Source: Eurosta solidaginis (taxonomy: Eukaryota; Arthropoda; Insecta; Diptera; Tephritidae). From it: DNA of 64,000 nucleotides. Position 1 is the first letter of the stretch. Each line of letters begins with the position of its first letter. The position numbers and the translations under genes are program-made. Below, one piece after another: positions 11,661 to 22,850 of this stretch. Location of the stretch: assembly GCF_040869045.1 (NCBI RefSeq), contig NC_090319.1:357881739-357945738 (forward strand). The letters run 5' to 3'. The notes under the pieces are model-generated. The model saw only the letters and a program-made list of their open reading frames with translations. It was not told the origin of the DNA and did not search any database.

Positions 11661-12433
11661 GATAAATAAAACTCCACTATAGTCTATAAGTTTTCGTAAT
11701 ATGTTTGAGGTAAATTAAAAAAAATGTAAATGGTTTTTTATTTGCAAACTAAGAACGCCGATAAAACTGTTCAATAAGGAAATCTACTTTTTGTCCTTTT
11801 AAAGAACCCATGAAAGATGCAAACTCTACATTCCACACTGTCTGAGAACCACTTTTTCAAGTTTTTGCATGTGTTTTACACCAACTCCAAACGATATCTG
11901 GCAAATGAATTTTTGGAGGGAATATTTTCATGACACTTTCTGAGCTGGCCGAACCACTGCCGATGAGTGACCCCCGATTAAATAAAGTTTTGAAATAGGT
12001 TATTATGAATAAAGGGATATGAAGTCGGATGGTGAATTATTATAAGTCCAAACAATTTTATATGTATATGCAATAAAACTTATAATAAGGTTATACTATG
12101 GTACACCAATCCTTATTCAGGCTCGTTATTATAAGAGCTTTCATAAGCCTGATTTTGGGTCGGCTATATATAAGCCTTATATAAAAGGACCTAATACATG
12201 TAAGTAAGCCTTATTTTTTTGTTCCATAAGTCTTATAATAAAGTTGTTATGTTCTACCTTATGGCTTATAATAATTCCTTACGTAAGTTTTACTTTATAT
12301 GAGCTAAAAGCAATACACACAACGGTATCTTTCAAATAAATCTTATGCCTGTTGACATAAGTACAGAAAAACTAGGAGTTATTTCACTCGTGTTGATGCG
12401 GTTTGCAACGGGTGGAGTCCGTTGTTTTACGTA

Positions 12434-12646
12434 TCATATATGTATCATGGCGTAGCTCTTTTGCCTACATGTGGACTTAAAAACCCAGTTAAATGTTTCT
12501 GAAATCAAAAAATTCAATTTCGCTCGTAAGCGGTTTCGAAGCAGATGAAACAGTCTTAGAATTGAATGGCAAACACACGGAACGAAAACGATATTAGGTT
12601 GATATTGCCTTAATAAAGTTACTATGACTCGATTTCTGCCTACCAT
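12434..12646 (-). pseudogene. hAT-like transposase fragment
   Basis: The 70-codon open frame contains PNIVFVPCVCHSILRLFHL followed by a basic stretch and FNWVFKSTCRQKSYA. The C-x-CHS-LxLxxx pattern followed by a Y/WxxFxxSxxR region is typical of the middle of hAT-superfamily transposases and their domesticated relatives. It lies inside the element that has hAT-type ends, which supports the call. Both flanks are out of frame. Confidence 0.55.
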
Positions 12647-13311
12647 AATGCCAACATTATCTGTTCCTTAGCCCCTCAAATTTTTTAAATCTAGCCCAAA
12701 TTCATTCAATGTTCTTAAAATTGAATATACATAAAACTGTTTATTTAGATTTTCTAAAATTTTGCAAAAAGCTAAAGAATTTAAAAAAAAACTGAAAAAG
12801 GCTAAATGCTAAATCGCAACTTTGTGGCAATACTGTTCTTCTGTTCCATAGTTTCGGTGTTCTTATTTATTAAGTTAGTAGGTAAACATCAAGTCTCTAC
12901 GAAATAGATCGCAAGATAACCGTCCCCTCTTCGAGCGTTCCAAACAGAACTTTTGTAACAGGTATTAATTTTGGTTTCTTAAATGTCTTTAAAACTCCAG
13001 CCTTCCATGGAGTAACACAAAATCGATCGAAAGAATTTCAAATCTCGTGTGAGTTCCCCCTCTCCCCTTCATTCATACTGAAAATTTTGTGACAGGTACT
13101 TTCTTTGCTTCGTTTAAAACTCAAGCTTTAGTTGGATTATTTTTATTACCTCAAACCGTGTGTCATCTACGGAAATTTTGACTCCTTTGGTTGCATCGTC
13201 TTGGTCTTCTGAACTGTGCGTAAGATTGAAGATTTATAATTGATTGGGACATTTCAAAACACTTGATCGCAATATTCTCTAGTTTAATATCTTATAACTT
13301 TAAACGAGCAA

Positions 13312-14385
13312 TTCTTGTTTGTTTATATAGCCGAACGATCTCGGGGACGGCTTAACTTATTTAAATGAAATTTGGCACAGAGGTAATGTATCACCTTCTA
13401 AGACTTTCTACCTAGATGTTGCTACTCAGAATGTTTCACAAAGTTGCCACCTATTCGAAATTTAAAAAAAATTGCATGAGATATGCCGATATGGGTATCA
13501 AACGAAAGGTATTTCACTCCGCATTACAATAGGGAAATTTTTGAGTAGGGGTGCCATTTAGGGTTGCCACCTTTTCGAAAGTAAAAAAAAATTGCATGAG
13601 ATATGCCGATATGGGTATCAAACGAAAGGTATTTCACTCCACATTACAATAGGGACATTTTTAAGCAGGGTTGCCATTTAGGGTAGCCACCTATTCGAAA
13701 TTTAAAAAAAATTGCATGAGATTTGCCGATATGGGTATCAAACGAAAGGTATTTCACTCCGCATTACAATAGGGGCATTTTTGGTTAAGGTTGTCATTTA
13801 GGGTTGCCGCCTATTCGAAATTAAAAAAAAAATTGCATGAGATATGCCGATATGGGTATCAAACGAAAGGTATTTCACTTCGCATTACAATAGGGACATT
13901 TTTAAGCAGGGTTGCCATTTAGGGTTGCCACCTATTCGAAATTTAAAAAAAATTCCATGATATGCCGATATGGGTATCAAACGAAAGGTATTTCACTCCG
14001 CATTACAATAGGGACACTTTTTGTTAGGGATGTCATTTAGGGTTGCCACCTATTCGAAATTAAAAAAAATTGCATGAGATATGCCGATATGGATATCAAA
14101 CGAAAGGTATTTCACTCCACATTACCATAGGGACATTTTTGAGTAGGGTTGCCATTTAGGGTTGGGGTAGTTAGACGAAATAGTACTCTACTTACTTATA
14201 TTCTATTAAAGCTTTAAAGGAGAACATTAAAGTTAAAAATCTTCGGAAAAAATCTTACACATGATTCGACTTAATTTTAAATAATTTTCTTTTAAATGAA
14301 TAATTGCAATTTCTCACAGATTACTATTAGAAAAATTTCTCAGCACAACGAAAGTTGCCGAGCAAAGCTCGGTCGCCCAGGTACT
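13312..14385 (+). repeat. Family C: six-unit 120-bp tandem array in a non-coding element
   Basis: The core phrase GATATGGGTATCAAACGAAA starts at 13488, 13608, 13728, 13849, 13967 and (one base changed) 14086, so the period is 118-121 bp. Each unit also has TATTCGAAATTTAAAAAAAA and GCCATTTAGGGTTGCC. The head reads GCCGAACGATCTCGGGGACG and the tail holds a perfect hairpin CCGAGC-AAA-GCTCGG at about 14359-14373. I infer a rolling-circle or similar non-autonomous element. Confidence 0.75.
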
Positions 14386-17385
14386 GAAATTTTCTAAATA
14401 TCTAACCAGTACGCCACCTATCGCAACGTTTTCTCCTAATTAATGCAATGTCATCGGGTTTTAGAGAACGTGCGATGAACCAAGTTTGTAGCTCAATTAG
14501 AAGTTACTTCAAATTCGAATGCAACATTTCACTTGCTGTATGGACTTTCTAAATGCATATAAATATCGATTCGTACGTCCACTGTAAGAATTTGTAGAAG
14601 AAATATTTCATTTTAATAGAGTTCAAAGATATGTAGAAAGTCTCAGGCCTCTATCTCACCGGGGAGTTAATTAAGATTTCGAATTTCCGAACTCGAAAGA
14701 ATTTTTAAATATCGCGTTCCTGGCGCTACCTAGCGCTTGCTTTTCTCTATCGTTGCACTGTCATCAAAAATACCACTAAAACTTCAATAGGTTTTAATTT
14801 GAATTTAGACTTATTAAGCGCAAACTCTAAATCCTAAGAATGGCGAACAAATTAAACTCACGTAGCATTCTGATATGGGGGCGTGATATGTACAGTTAGT
14901 CTTCACACATTCAAGGAATAAAATGTCATTACTTCTATGGCTCCTGTGACGAACTAGAAAGTTAATTCGTTCTAATAGAATATCTACTAAGCCTTGATAT
15001 AGGTCAAAGACAAAGATAAGAGATAGTATGGTTCTTCTTTTTAGCCGAAATTTGCAAACAAACATGAAAGCAGCTTAATAAGGGAAATAAAAAATTGTTA
15101 ACATTTACTACCTCTATACTTTATCAGCTCATAAAACACTTTGAACCATTTTGTCGTAAAAGGAGTTCACGAATATATTTACATGAATTATATAATATGA
15201 TAATGTTGGCATTTTTTGCCATTTCCATTGGTTTTAGGAATGTTTTTTAATTGACCAAATTTAATATTTTTCATTTAAAATTTTTGGTATATGAAATGAA
15301 TTTTTATCTAATTGTTGAGGGTTTTGTATACAAAATTTATACAAAATAGTATGTATGTATATGCAAATCTCCTCTATTCTGTTAAGCTAGAATATTGAAT
15401 CAGTTCGTGCAGAGGCTAAATATGTACTTATGTACATTAGGGTGGTCATTATTTTCCAAAGTGTTCCAATTCCCGTCCTCACCAAATGTACAGGTTGCAC
15501 AAGAAGCCTGAAAAGAGCAAATTTTCACATTTCTTTGGTCCACCTCAATTAATATTTAAGGCCGGAATTGTCTCTCACTTGTTATAACCTCTACGGAAAT
15601 TTGCTTTCAAATGCAAAATTGGTTAAGTAATAAAACAAGTTATAAAAAAGAAGAGGCGACAAAACTTCAGTTGGGCGCAAAATATTCAACTTTTTACTAT
15701 GAATTTTTAGAAATTTTTCGAGTACGCAGATTTGCAGCTTATTTAATTTGTAAGTCTGAAAACTATATCGACTTCTGTTTATTTGAGAATTTTTGTTAGT
15801 GACGGATGTTCGTCGTTCTTTCTATTCAATGAATGAAAACTGTTTTCATTAATGTTATATTTTAGTCTGTAGCTTTTTTATTAATTGACTGAATTCTAAG
15901 ATTGCAGTCATTTTAAAAAAGCACAGAACAAAAGACTTATAAATTGCTTTGAAAAGGAGTAAACGTTTCTAGGATGGAGGAATATGAAGACTTAAAATGT
16001 TTAATAAAATTCGTCCTTTTCCAGGAGTTTGAGCTCCTTGCGCAACCTTTGAATCTTTAGGTATTGGCATTAGACTTTGTACGTATTTTTTTTTTTTTTT
16101 TTTTTGCGCTATTTGCATTTTTGTAGTGGAGTAGATAGAAAATCCAAACAATTTCTTCTTCATACAACAAAGAGCCACCCTAATGTACATATGTATGTTC
16201 AAACGTTTTTATATGTTTTACTCTATTTTCTGTGCCATATTTACATAGATACGTAAATATTATATAGATATGTGCGACCGTTTATAATTTCAAACAAAAC
16301 AAATCTAGTTCGAACAACGTAATAAATCTCAATTTTCATTAGTCAATACCGACGAGAGAGCGAAAATTATTGCGAAAAACTATTTTTTCAGTTTTTTTTT
16401 TAATTAAAATAAAAACGTTCACGGTGTTAAGTGTGAAATTGTGTACCCACCAAACTTTTTCGGAGTTCAAACTTTCATGAAGAGATTTGAGTGCTCCGAT
16501 TTGAGTTAACGAGTTTGTAATCACTTCGTTAAGAAAAAGAGGTACACAAATTTTGGTTCTCAGAGATAAAATATTCAACCTAAAGGTAGTGATTACCGAA
16601 TATATTTGGTTGCACGGCGTAGCTTATCCACTAAATACTTCCAGTCTGATATATGGAAGACGCCGTTTCACAATCCTCCGAAAACTATAAATTGATATAT
16701 ATTTGTTAGTGTAATTAACATTTTCGTTTTGATAAATCACTTACGCATGTCAAACACGCCTGAAAATTTCTTTACATCGAAAAAAATATCGTCGCTAATT
16801 TTTGAAAAGTTTTTAAAGACAACACAATTCTCTTTAAAACTAGTCGAAGCAAATTGTTTAGTGGGTTATGCATTTTTATTTTAATAACAATTTATATGGA
16901 AAACAAATGCGCCAACTTCAGTTTATTGATCATAAATTTTAGCGCGTTTGTTATTGGATATTTTTGGTATATGTAGTGCAGAAGTATATTTATATAAAAA
17001 AATTTTAGAAAATTTCAAAATATTTTGATGATAAAAAACAAAAAAATTTGGTTTAATAATTGAAAATGAACACATTTATGTATACAATAAAGTAATTTTG
17101 TGAAATCGGTGACCAACTTTGGTAAGAAAAAAAATTTATCCAAATGAATACATACATTGCAGGGATATTCGGTTGTCGCGGGAGGGACAATTTTACGCAA
17201 TACTTCATCTTTGTTCAAGCATTTTGATCAAATCTTCTCACGATTTCCGCTGTTAATAGATAGGTTAGGAGACTTAATATTCAATGATTTCTTTTTGTAG
17301 AAAACATGCAATCTCTGAATTTATTTGTAAATAATAAGTTTTACACAAGGTTGCGTTATTTTGATTTTAATGAACCTCGAATCTA
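14386..17385. other. 3-kb stretch with no recognised content
   Basis: AT-rich sequence with a T run at about 16087-16105. I checked the minus-strand frames here for a further huntingtin exon and found none that convinced me. No repeat family from elsewhere in the window appears. Confidence 0.4.
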
Positions 17386-17714
17386 AACCATTTTCAGATT
17401 AAAATGAGAAACCTTCAATTAAAAATCAGATTAGTCAGTTTAAAATGGGAAAATTTCAATTCAAAATCAGACTTTTCAACTTAAAATGAGAAAGCTTCAT
17501 TTAAAAACGAGAAGTATCCATTTTAAAATTGGATTGTTCACTTGAAAATGAGAAAATTTCGAGTCAAAATAAGAAAAACTCATTTAAAAATCAGATTAGG
17601 CAATTCAAAATAAGAAACCTTCATTTTAAAATAGGAAATATTCATTTGAATATAGGAATAGTCATTTTAAAATGAGAGAACAACATTTAAAATTAAGAGA
17701 CTTTAATTTAAAAA

Positions 17715-20224
17715 CAAGTAAGGAAGGTTAAGTTCGGGTGTAACCGAACATTACATACTCAGTTGAGAGCTATGGTGACAACATAAGGGAAAATAACCAT
17801 GTAGGAAAATGAACCGAGGGAAACCCTGGAATGTGTTTGTATGACATGTCTATCAAATGAAAGGCACTAAAGAGTATTTTATGAGGGAGTGGGCCATAGT
17901 TCTATAGGTGGACGTCATTTAGGGATATCGCCATAAAGGTGGATTAGGGTTGACTCTAGAATTTGTTTGCACGATATGGGTATCAAATTAACGGTATTAA
18001 TGAAGGTTTTAAAAGGGAGTGGTGGTAATTGTATAGGTGGTTGCCTTTTCAGAGATATCGCCATAAAGGTGGACCAGGGGTGACTCTAGAATGCGTTTGT
18101 ACAATATGGGTATCAAACGAAAGGTGTTAATGAGTGTTTTAAAAGGGAGTGGGCCTTAGTTCTATAGGTGGAAGCCGTTTCGAAATATCGCCATAAAAGT
18201 GGACCAGGGGTGACTCTAGAATGTGTTTGTACGATATGGGTATAAAATTAAAGGTATTAATGAGGGTTTTTTAAAGGGAGTGGTGGTAGCTGTACAGGTG
18301 GTCGCCTTTTCGAGATATCGGCATAAAGGTGGACCAGGGGTGACTCTAGAATGCGTTTGTACAATATGGATATCAAACGAAAGGTGTTAATGAGTATTTT
18401 AAAAGGGAGTGGGCCTTAGTTCTATAGGTGGAAGCCGTTTCGAAATATCGCCATAAAGGTGGACCAGGGGTGACTCTAGAATATGTTTGTACGATATGGG
18501 TATCAAATGAGAGGTGTTAATGAGTATTTTAAAAGGGCGTGGGGCTTAGTTCTATAGGTGGACGCCTTTTCGAGATATCGCCATAAAGGTGGACCAGGGG
18601 TGACTCTAGAATGCCTTTTCAGAGATATCGCCATAAAGGTGGACCAGGGGTGACTCTAGAATGCGTTTGTACAATATGGGTATCAAACGAAAGGTGTTAA
18701 TGAGTATTTCAAACGGGAGTGGGCCTTAGTTCTATAGGTGGAAGCCGTTTCGAAATATCGCCATAAAAGTGGACCAGGGGTGACTCTGGAATGTGTTTGT
18801 ACGATATGAGTATAAAATTGAAGGTATTAATGATGGTTTTTAAAGGGAGTGGTGGTAGTTGTATATGTGATGGCGTTTTCCAGATATCGACCAAAATGTG
18901 GACCAGGGTGACCCAGAACATCATCTGTTGGATACCGCTAATTTATTTATATATGTAATACCTGCCAAGATTTCAAGGGTTTTTTATTTCGCACTGCAGA
19001 ACTTTTTCATTTTCTTCTACTTAATATGGTAGGTGTCACAACCATTTTACAAAGTTTTTTCTAAAGTTATATTTCAATAAACCAATCCAATTACCATGTT
19101 TCATCCCTTTTTTCGTATTTGGTATAGAATGATGGCATTTTTTTAATTTTTCGTAATTTTCGATATCGAAAAAGTGGGCGTGGTCATAGTCGGATTTCGT
19201 TCGTTTTTTATACCAAGATAAAGTGAGTTCAGATAAGTACGTGAACTAAGTTCAGTAAAGATATGTCGATTTTTGCTCAAGATATCGTGTTAAGGGGCCA
19301 TGCGGAAGGACAGACGGACGACTGTGTATAAAAACTGGGCGTGGCTTCAACCGATTTCGCCCATTTTCACAGAAAACAGTCATAAACGTCATAAAATCTA
19401 TGCCCCTACCAAATTTCAAAAGGATTGGTAAATTTTTGTTCGACTTATGGCATTAAAAGTATCCTAGACAAATTAAATGAAAAAGGGCGGAGCCACGCCC
19501 ATTTTGAAATCTTTATTTTATTTTTGTATTTTGTTGCACCATATCATTACTGGAGTTGAATGTTGACATAATTTACTTATATACTGTAAAGATATTAAAT
19601 TTTTTGTTAAAATTTTACTTTAAAAAAATTTTTTTTTTTAAAGTGGGCGCGGTCCTTCTGCGATTTTGCGAATTTTTATTAAGCATACATATAGTAATAG
19701 GAGTAACGTTCCTGCCAAATTTCATCATGAATTCTTCAACGACTGCCAAATTACAGCTTGCAAACGTTTTAAATTACCTTCTTTTAAAAGTGGGCGGTGC
19801 CACGCCCATTGTCCAAAATTTTACTAATTTTCTATTCTGCGTCATAGGTTCAACCCACCTGCCAAGTTTCATCGCTTTATCTGTCTTTGGTAATGAATTA
19901 TCGCACTTTTTCGGTTTTTCGAAATTTTCGATATCGAAAAAGTGGGCTTGGTTATAGTCCGATATCGTTCATTTTAAATAGCGATCTGAGATGAGTGCTC
20001 AGGAACCTACATACCAAATTTCATCAACATACCTCAAAATTTACTCAACTTATCGTGTTAACGGACGGACGGACGGACATGGCTCAATCAAATTTTTTTT
20101 CGATCCTGATGATTTTGATATATGGAAGTCTATATCTATCTCGATTCCTTTATACCTGTACAACCAACCGTTATCCAATCAAACTTAATATACTCTGTGA
20201 GCTCTGCTCAACTGAGTATAAAAA
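17715..20224 (+). mobile_element. Family A element, copy 3 (longest array)
   Basis: It runs from CAAGTAAGGAAGGTTAAGTT to CAACTGAGTATAAAAA. It is inserted in the left arm of the IS630-like element: AAAATGAGA-type repeats continue on both sides. It has an eight-unit core array, then a 3' half built from two diverged copies of a module of about 700 bp. The first module copy ends near 19325 and the second near 20090, each with a GACGGACG run. It belongs to the subfamily with the CCTTTATACCTG tail. Confidence 0.88.
17830..18930 (+). repeat. 130-bp tandem array with higher-order (dimer) structure
   Basis: Core phrase starts are 17972, 18102, 18232, 18362, 18492, 18672 and 18802, preceded by a variant unit near 17842. 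Spacing is 130 bp except one of 180, where a 50-bp piece is repeated (near 18613). Units alternate. Type 1 has CAATATGGGTATCAAACGAA then GTGGGCCTTAG. Type 2 has CGATATGGGTATAAAATTAA then GTGGTGGTAG. The repeating entity is therefore a 260-bp dimer. Confidence 0.85.
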
Positions 20225-20285
20225 TAAGAAAGTTTTGTTTTAAAATGAGAATATAATATCGTATTTGCTTAAGTTTTAAATAAAA

Positions 20286-20753
20286 GATTCAAGGTTCGAT
20301 TCGAGCTCAAGGCCAGAACAATAATTTTTTTCTAATTATTGTTATTTTTTAATTTTTCTAAATTTGAAAAATTGTATTTTGTTTTTGGAATAGTAAGTAG
20401 AAAATTTTTCAGACAACCTGCCATAGCTGCATTATCAGTGATTTGCACCAGATGGCGCAACACTGAATAAATATAGTTGGTAAAAAGGAATAGAAGTAGC
20501 AAATTTGCCAGTCAAACAAACCACCGCTGTATAGTTAATGGTTAGCGCAGCATGCCTAAAGCGTACTGATGATGAAGGCTTAGCACCCTTCGAAATGGAT
20601 CTATCTGCGCAGCTATAGCAGGTTGTCTGAAAAATTGTCTACTTACTATTCCAAAAACAAAATACAATTTTTCAAATTTAGAAAAATTAAAAAATAACAA
20701 TAATTAGAAAAAAATTATTGTTCTGGCCTTGAGCTCGAATCGAACCTTGAATC
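20286..20753. repeat. Near-perfect inverted repeat, 145-bp arms, 178-bp spacer
   Basis: Arm 20286-20430 is the inverse of 20609-20753 with very few differences. Each outer end carries GGTTCGATTCGAGCTCAAGG, which resembles a pol III B box. The spacer includes TAATGGTTAGCGCAGCATG, which resembles the A box of a tRNA. It may be two tRNA-derived sequences joined head to head, or a foldback MITE. It lies in the IS630-like element 1. Confidence 0.85.
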
Positions 20754-20977
20754 ATTTATCAATATGCCGATAAAAACAAAAAAAAAAACAATTGTTTTAA
20801 ATAAAAAATATGCACAACAGCACTTCTTTAATGAAAAATACATTAAGTAGGCAACGAAAAATTAGAGTTACATATGCGATATATGAGAGGAAACGAAAAT
20901 AATAATATTATTAATTGAGTAAAACAGAACAGCAGTAATAATGCAGTTCAGGACAATTGTGATAATTACGTTGAAAA

Positions 20978-21316
20978 ATGGATAAAAGTGCGATTTCGCG
21001 TATTCTACCATGTAAGCACCTATTTCACGAACACTGCATCCGTTCTCTATTGAACAGGGATGACAAAATGTGCCTAATTTGCCGCCAAGAAATAGACGGT
21101 ATGGTCAAATGCAGACAAGCTAAAATCTTTGTATACCTATATTTATATACATATAGTTTTTCAGATACCGACGAATGTTCGAGAAAAGTTTATAAGAAAA
21201 ACTCAAAGGAAGACCGAATCAGAGTTGTGATCACTTCTGCACGTGGGGAAGACTGGGTATCTCTCGCAGCACAATTAGGTGTCTCGTACAAAACTGCTTG
21301 GGGCTGGATAAAGTAA
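20978..21316 (+). pseudogene. RING finger joined to transposase helix-turn-helix (IS630-like element 1)
   Basis: The first 40 residues read MDKSAISRILPCKHLFHEHC, then a spacer, then CLICRQEID. That is the second half of a RING-H2 finger (C-x-H-x2-H-x2-C ... C-x2-C). Just upstream in another frame lie CDNY and a glutamate-lysine stretch that look like the first metal pair with one cysteine changed to tyrosine. The gene is therefore frameshifted. A likely 66-bp intron (21099-21164, GTATGG to TTTTTCAG) is read through in this frame. After it comes a basic stretch and EDWVSLAAQLGVSYKTAWGW, a helix-turn-helix of transposase type. A stop follows at 21314. The RING-transposase fusion is inferred from frame continuity across the intron. 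Confidence 0.6.
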
Positions 21317-22850
21317 GGGCGCATCAAACATGAATCAAGAGGTGGCTACAAACCCAAACTTCTTTCTCGGCCGATGTCATTGTTTCGTGGTTAGAGTAGA
21401 ATTGCAGTATTACCCTTACAACAATTCAGACGCGAGTTTGCGCTGAGTCCAACGTGTCCCTGGCTCGTTCAACGTTTAGCAATAACCTTGACGGTAACTT
21501 GTACACACGAAAAGCTTTACACATAGAGCCAATAACCATAAGCAGCAGGGAAACAGATAGTTTTCATTGATTTTGTCGTCATACGCTCCAAAATTAGCAG
21601 AGCAATGGTTGCAGTACTTGGAAAATTTGGTGGACGAAGCTGACGTAACCATAACTGGCGGTGATTGTGCACGAGCGTTCATCCTCTTTCCATACAAATG
21701 CTGTAGCTTTAGAAAATATGCCTGTAGGCAATTAGCTATAATAAAATTGTTATAATATTTTTTTTTTTTTCTCATTTTCAATTGGTGGATTCTCGTTTTC
21801 AAATAAAAATTTCTGTTTTTAAAATGATAGTTTCTTATTTTTAAATGAAATATTCTCGTTTTCAAGTAGCTTGTCTTAATTTCAAATATAGGTTTCCTAT
21901 TTTGAAATGAAACATTCTTATTTTGAAGTGACTATTCTTATCTTCAAATAAAAGTGTTTCATTTTAAACTGTAGTTTTCTTATTTTAAATTGACTATTCT
22001 GATTTTCAAATGAAATTTTCTCACATTAAACTGAAGCTTTCTCATTTTAATTTGTCTATTCTGATGATTCAAATGCTTGGGGCTGGATAAAGTAAGGGCG
22101 CACCAAACATGAATCAAGAGGTGGCTACAAACCCAAACTTCTTTCTCGGTCGATGTCATCGTTTCGTGGTTAGAGTAGAATTGCAGTATTACCCTTACTG
22201 CAATTCAGACGCGAGTTTGCGCTGAGTCCAACGTGTCCCTGGCTCGTTCAACGTTTAGCAATAATCTTGACGGTAACTTGTACACACGAAAAGCTTTACA
22301 CATAGAGCCAATAACCATAAGCAGCAGGGAAACAGATAGTTTTCATTGATTTTGTCGTCATACCAAAGGTCGCTCCAAAATTAGCAGAACAACGGTTGCA
22401 GTACTTGGAAAATTTGGTGGACGAAGCTGACGTAATCATAACTGGCGGTGATTGTGCACGAGCATTCATCCTCTTTCCATACAAATGCTGTAGCTTTAGA
22501 AAATATGCCTGTAGGCAATTAGTTATAATAAAATTGTTATAATATTTTTTTTCTCATTTTCAATTGGTGGATTCTCGTTTTCAAATAAAAAGTTCTGTTT
22601 TTGAAATGATAGTTCCTTATTTTTAAATGAAATATTCTCGTTTTCAAGTAGCTTGTCTTATTTTCAAATATAGGTTTCCTATTTTGAAATGAAACATTCT
22701 TATTTTGAAGTGACTATTCTTATCTTCAAATAAAAGTGTCTCATTTTAAACTGTAGTTTTCTTATTTTAAATTGACTATTCTGATTTTCAAATGAAATTT
22801 TCTAACATTAAGCTGAAGCTTTCTCATTTTAATTTGCCTATTCTGATTTT
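21295..22850 (+). repeat. 779-bp tandem duplication of the right part of IS630-like element 1
   Basis: The phrase TGCTTGGGGCTGGATAAAGT begins at 21295 and again at 22074, and the sequence then stays alike for about 770 bp. Each copy holds a DDE C-terminal remnant (AEQWLQYLENLVDEADV and TGGDCAR, at about 21590-21690 and 22380-22470) and the same tandem-repeat right arm. The two copies differ by scattered substitutions and a few short indels, so the duplication is fairly old. Confidence 0.85.
21567..21755 (+). pseudogene. DDE transposase C-terminal remnant (first duplicate)
   Basis: It reads APKLAEQWLQYLENLVDEA and then TITGGDCARAFI. The protein at 34345-34758 has DEQRLQYLENAIDD and LTGGDCARAA at the same spacing, so both belong to one transposase family. 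The DDE catalytic residues are not in this fragment. The second duplicate at about 22370-22500 carries the same text. Confidence 0.65.

Larger units (their letters stand above)
10171..12835. mobile_element. hAT-type element with nested insertions
   Basis: The left end is CAGTGTTGCCA and the inverse of the right end is CAGTATTGCCA. The flanks CTCTTCTG (10163-10170) and TTCTTCTG (12836-12843) match at seven of eight bases, which fits an 8-bp hAT target duplication with one later change. Both ends are followed by AAAGGCTAAA-type AT-rich sequence. It holds a MITE (10409-10819), a tandem array (10965-11660) and a transposase remnant on the minus strand (12434-12646). Confidence 0.7.

Noticed and set aside
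13441..14170. Regularly spaced repeats that might suggest a CRISPR array
   Set aside because: The whole 120-bp unit is repeated, with no unique spacers, and the genome is clearly an insect's.
14814..15065. Minus-strand frame with QGLVDILLERINFL and a SHRS segment, considered as the next huntingtin exon
   Set aside because: Similarity to the human RGLERLLLSEQLS and SPHR region is faint. I found no acceptor with the needed phase, and the rest of the frame does not follow the family.
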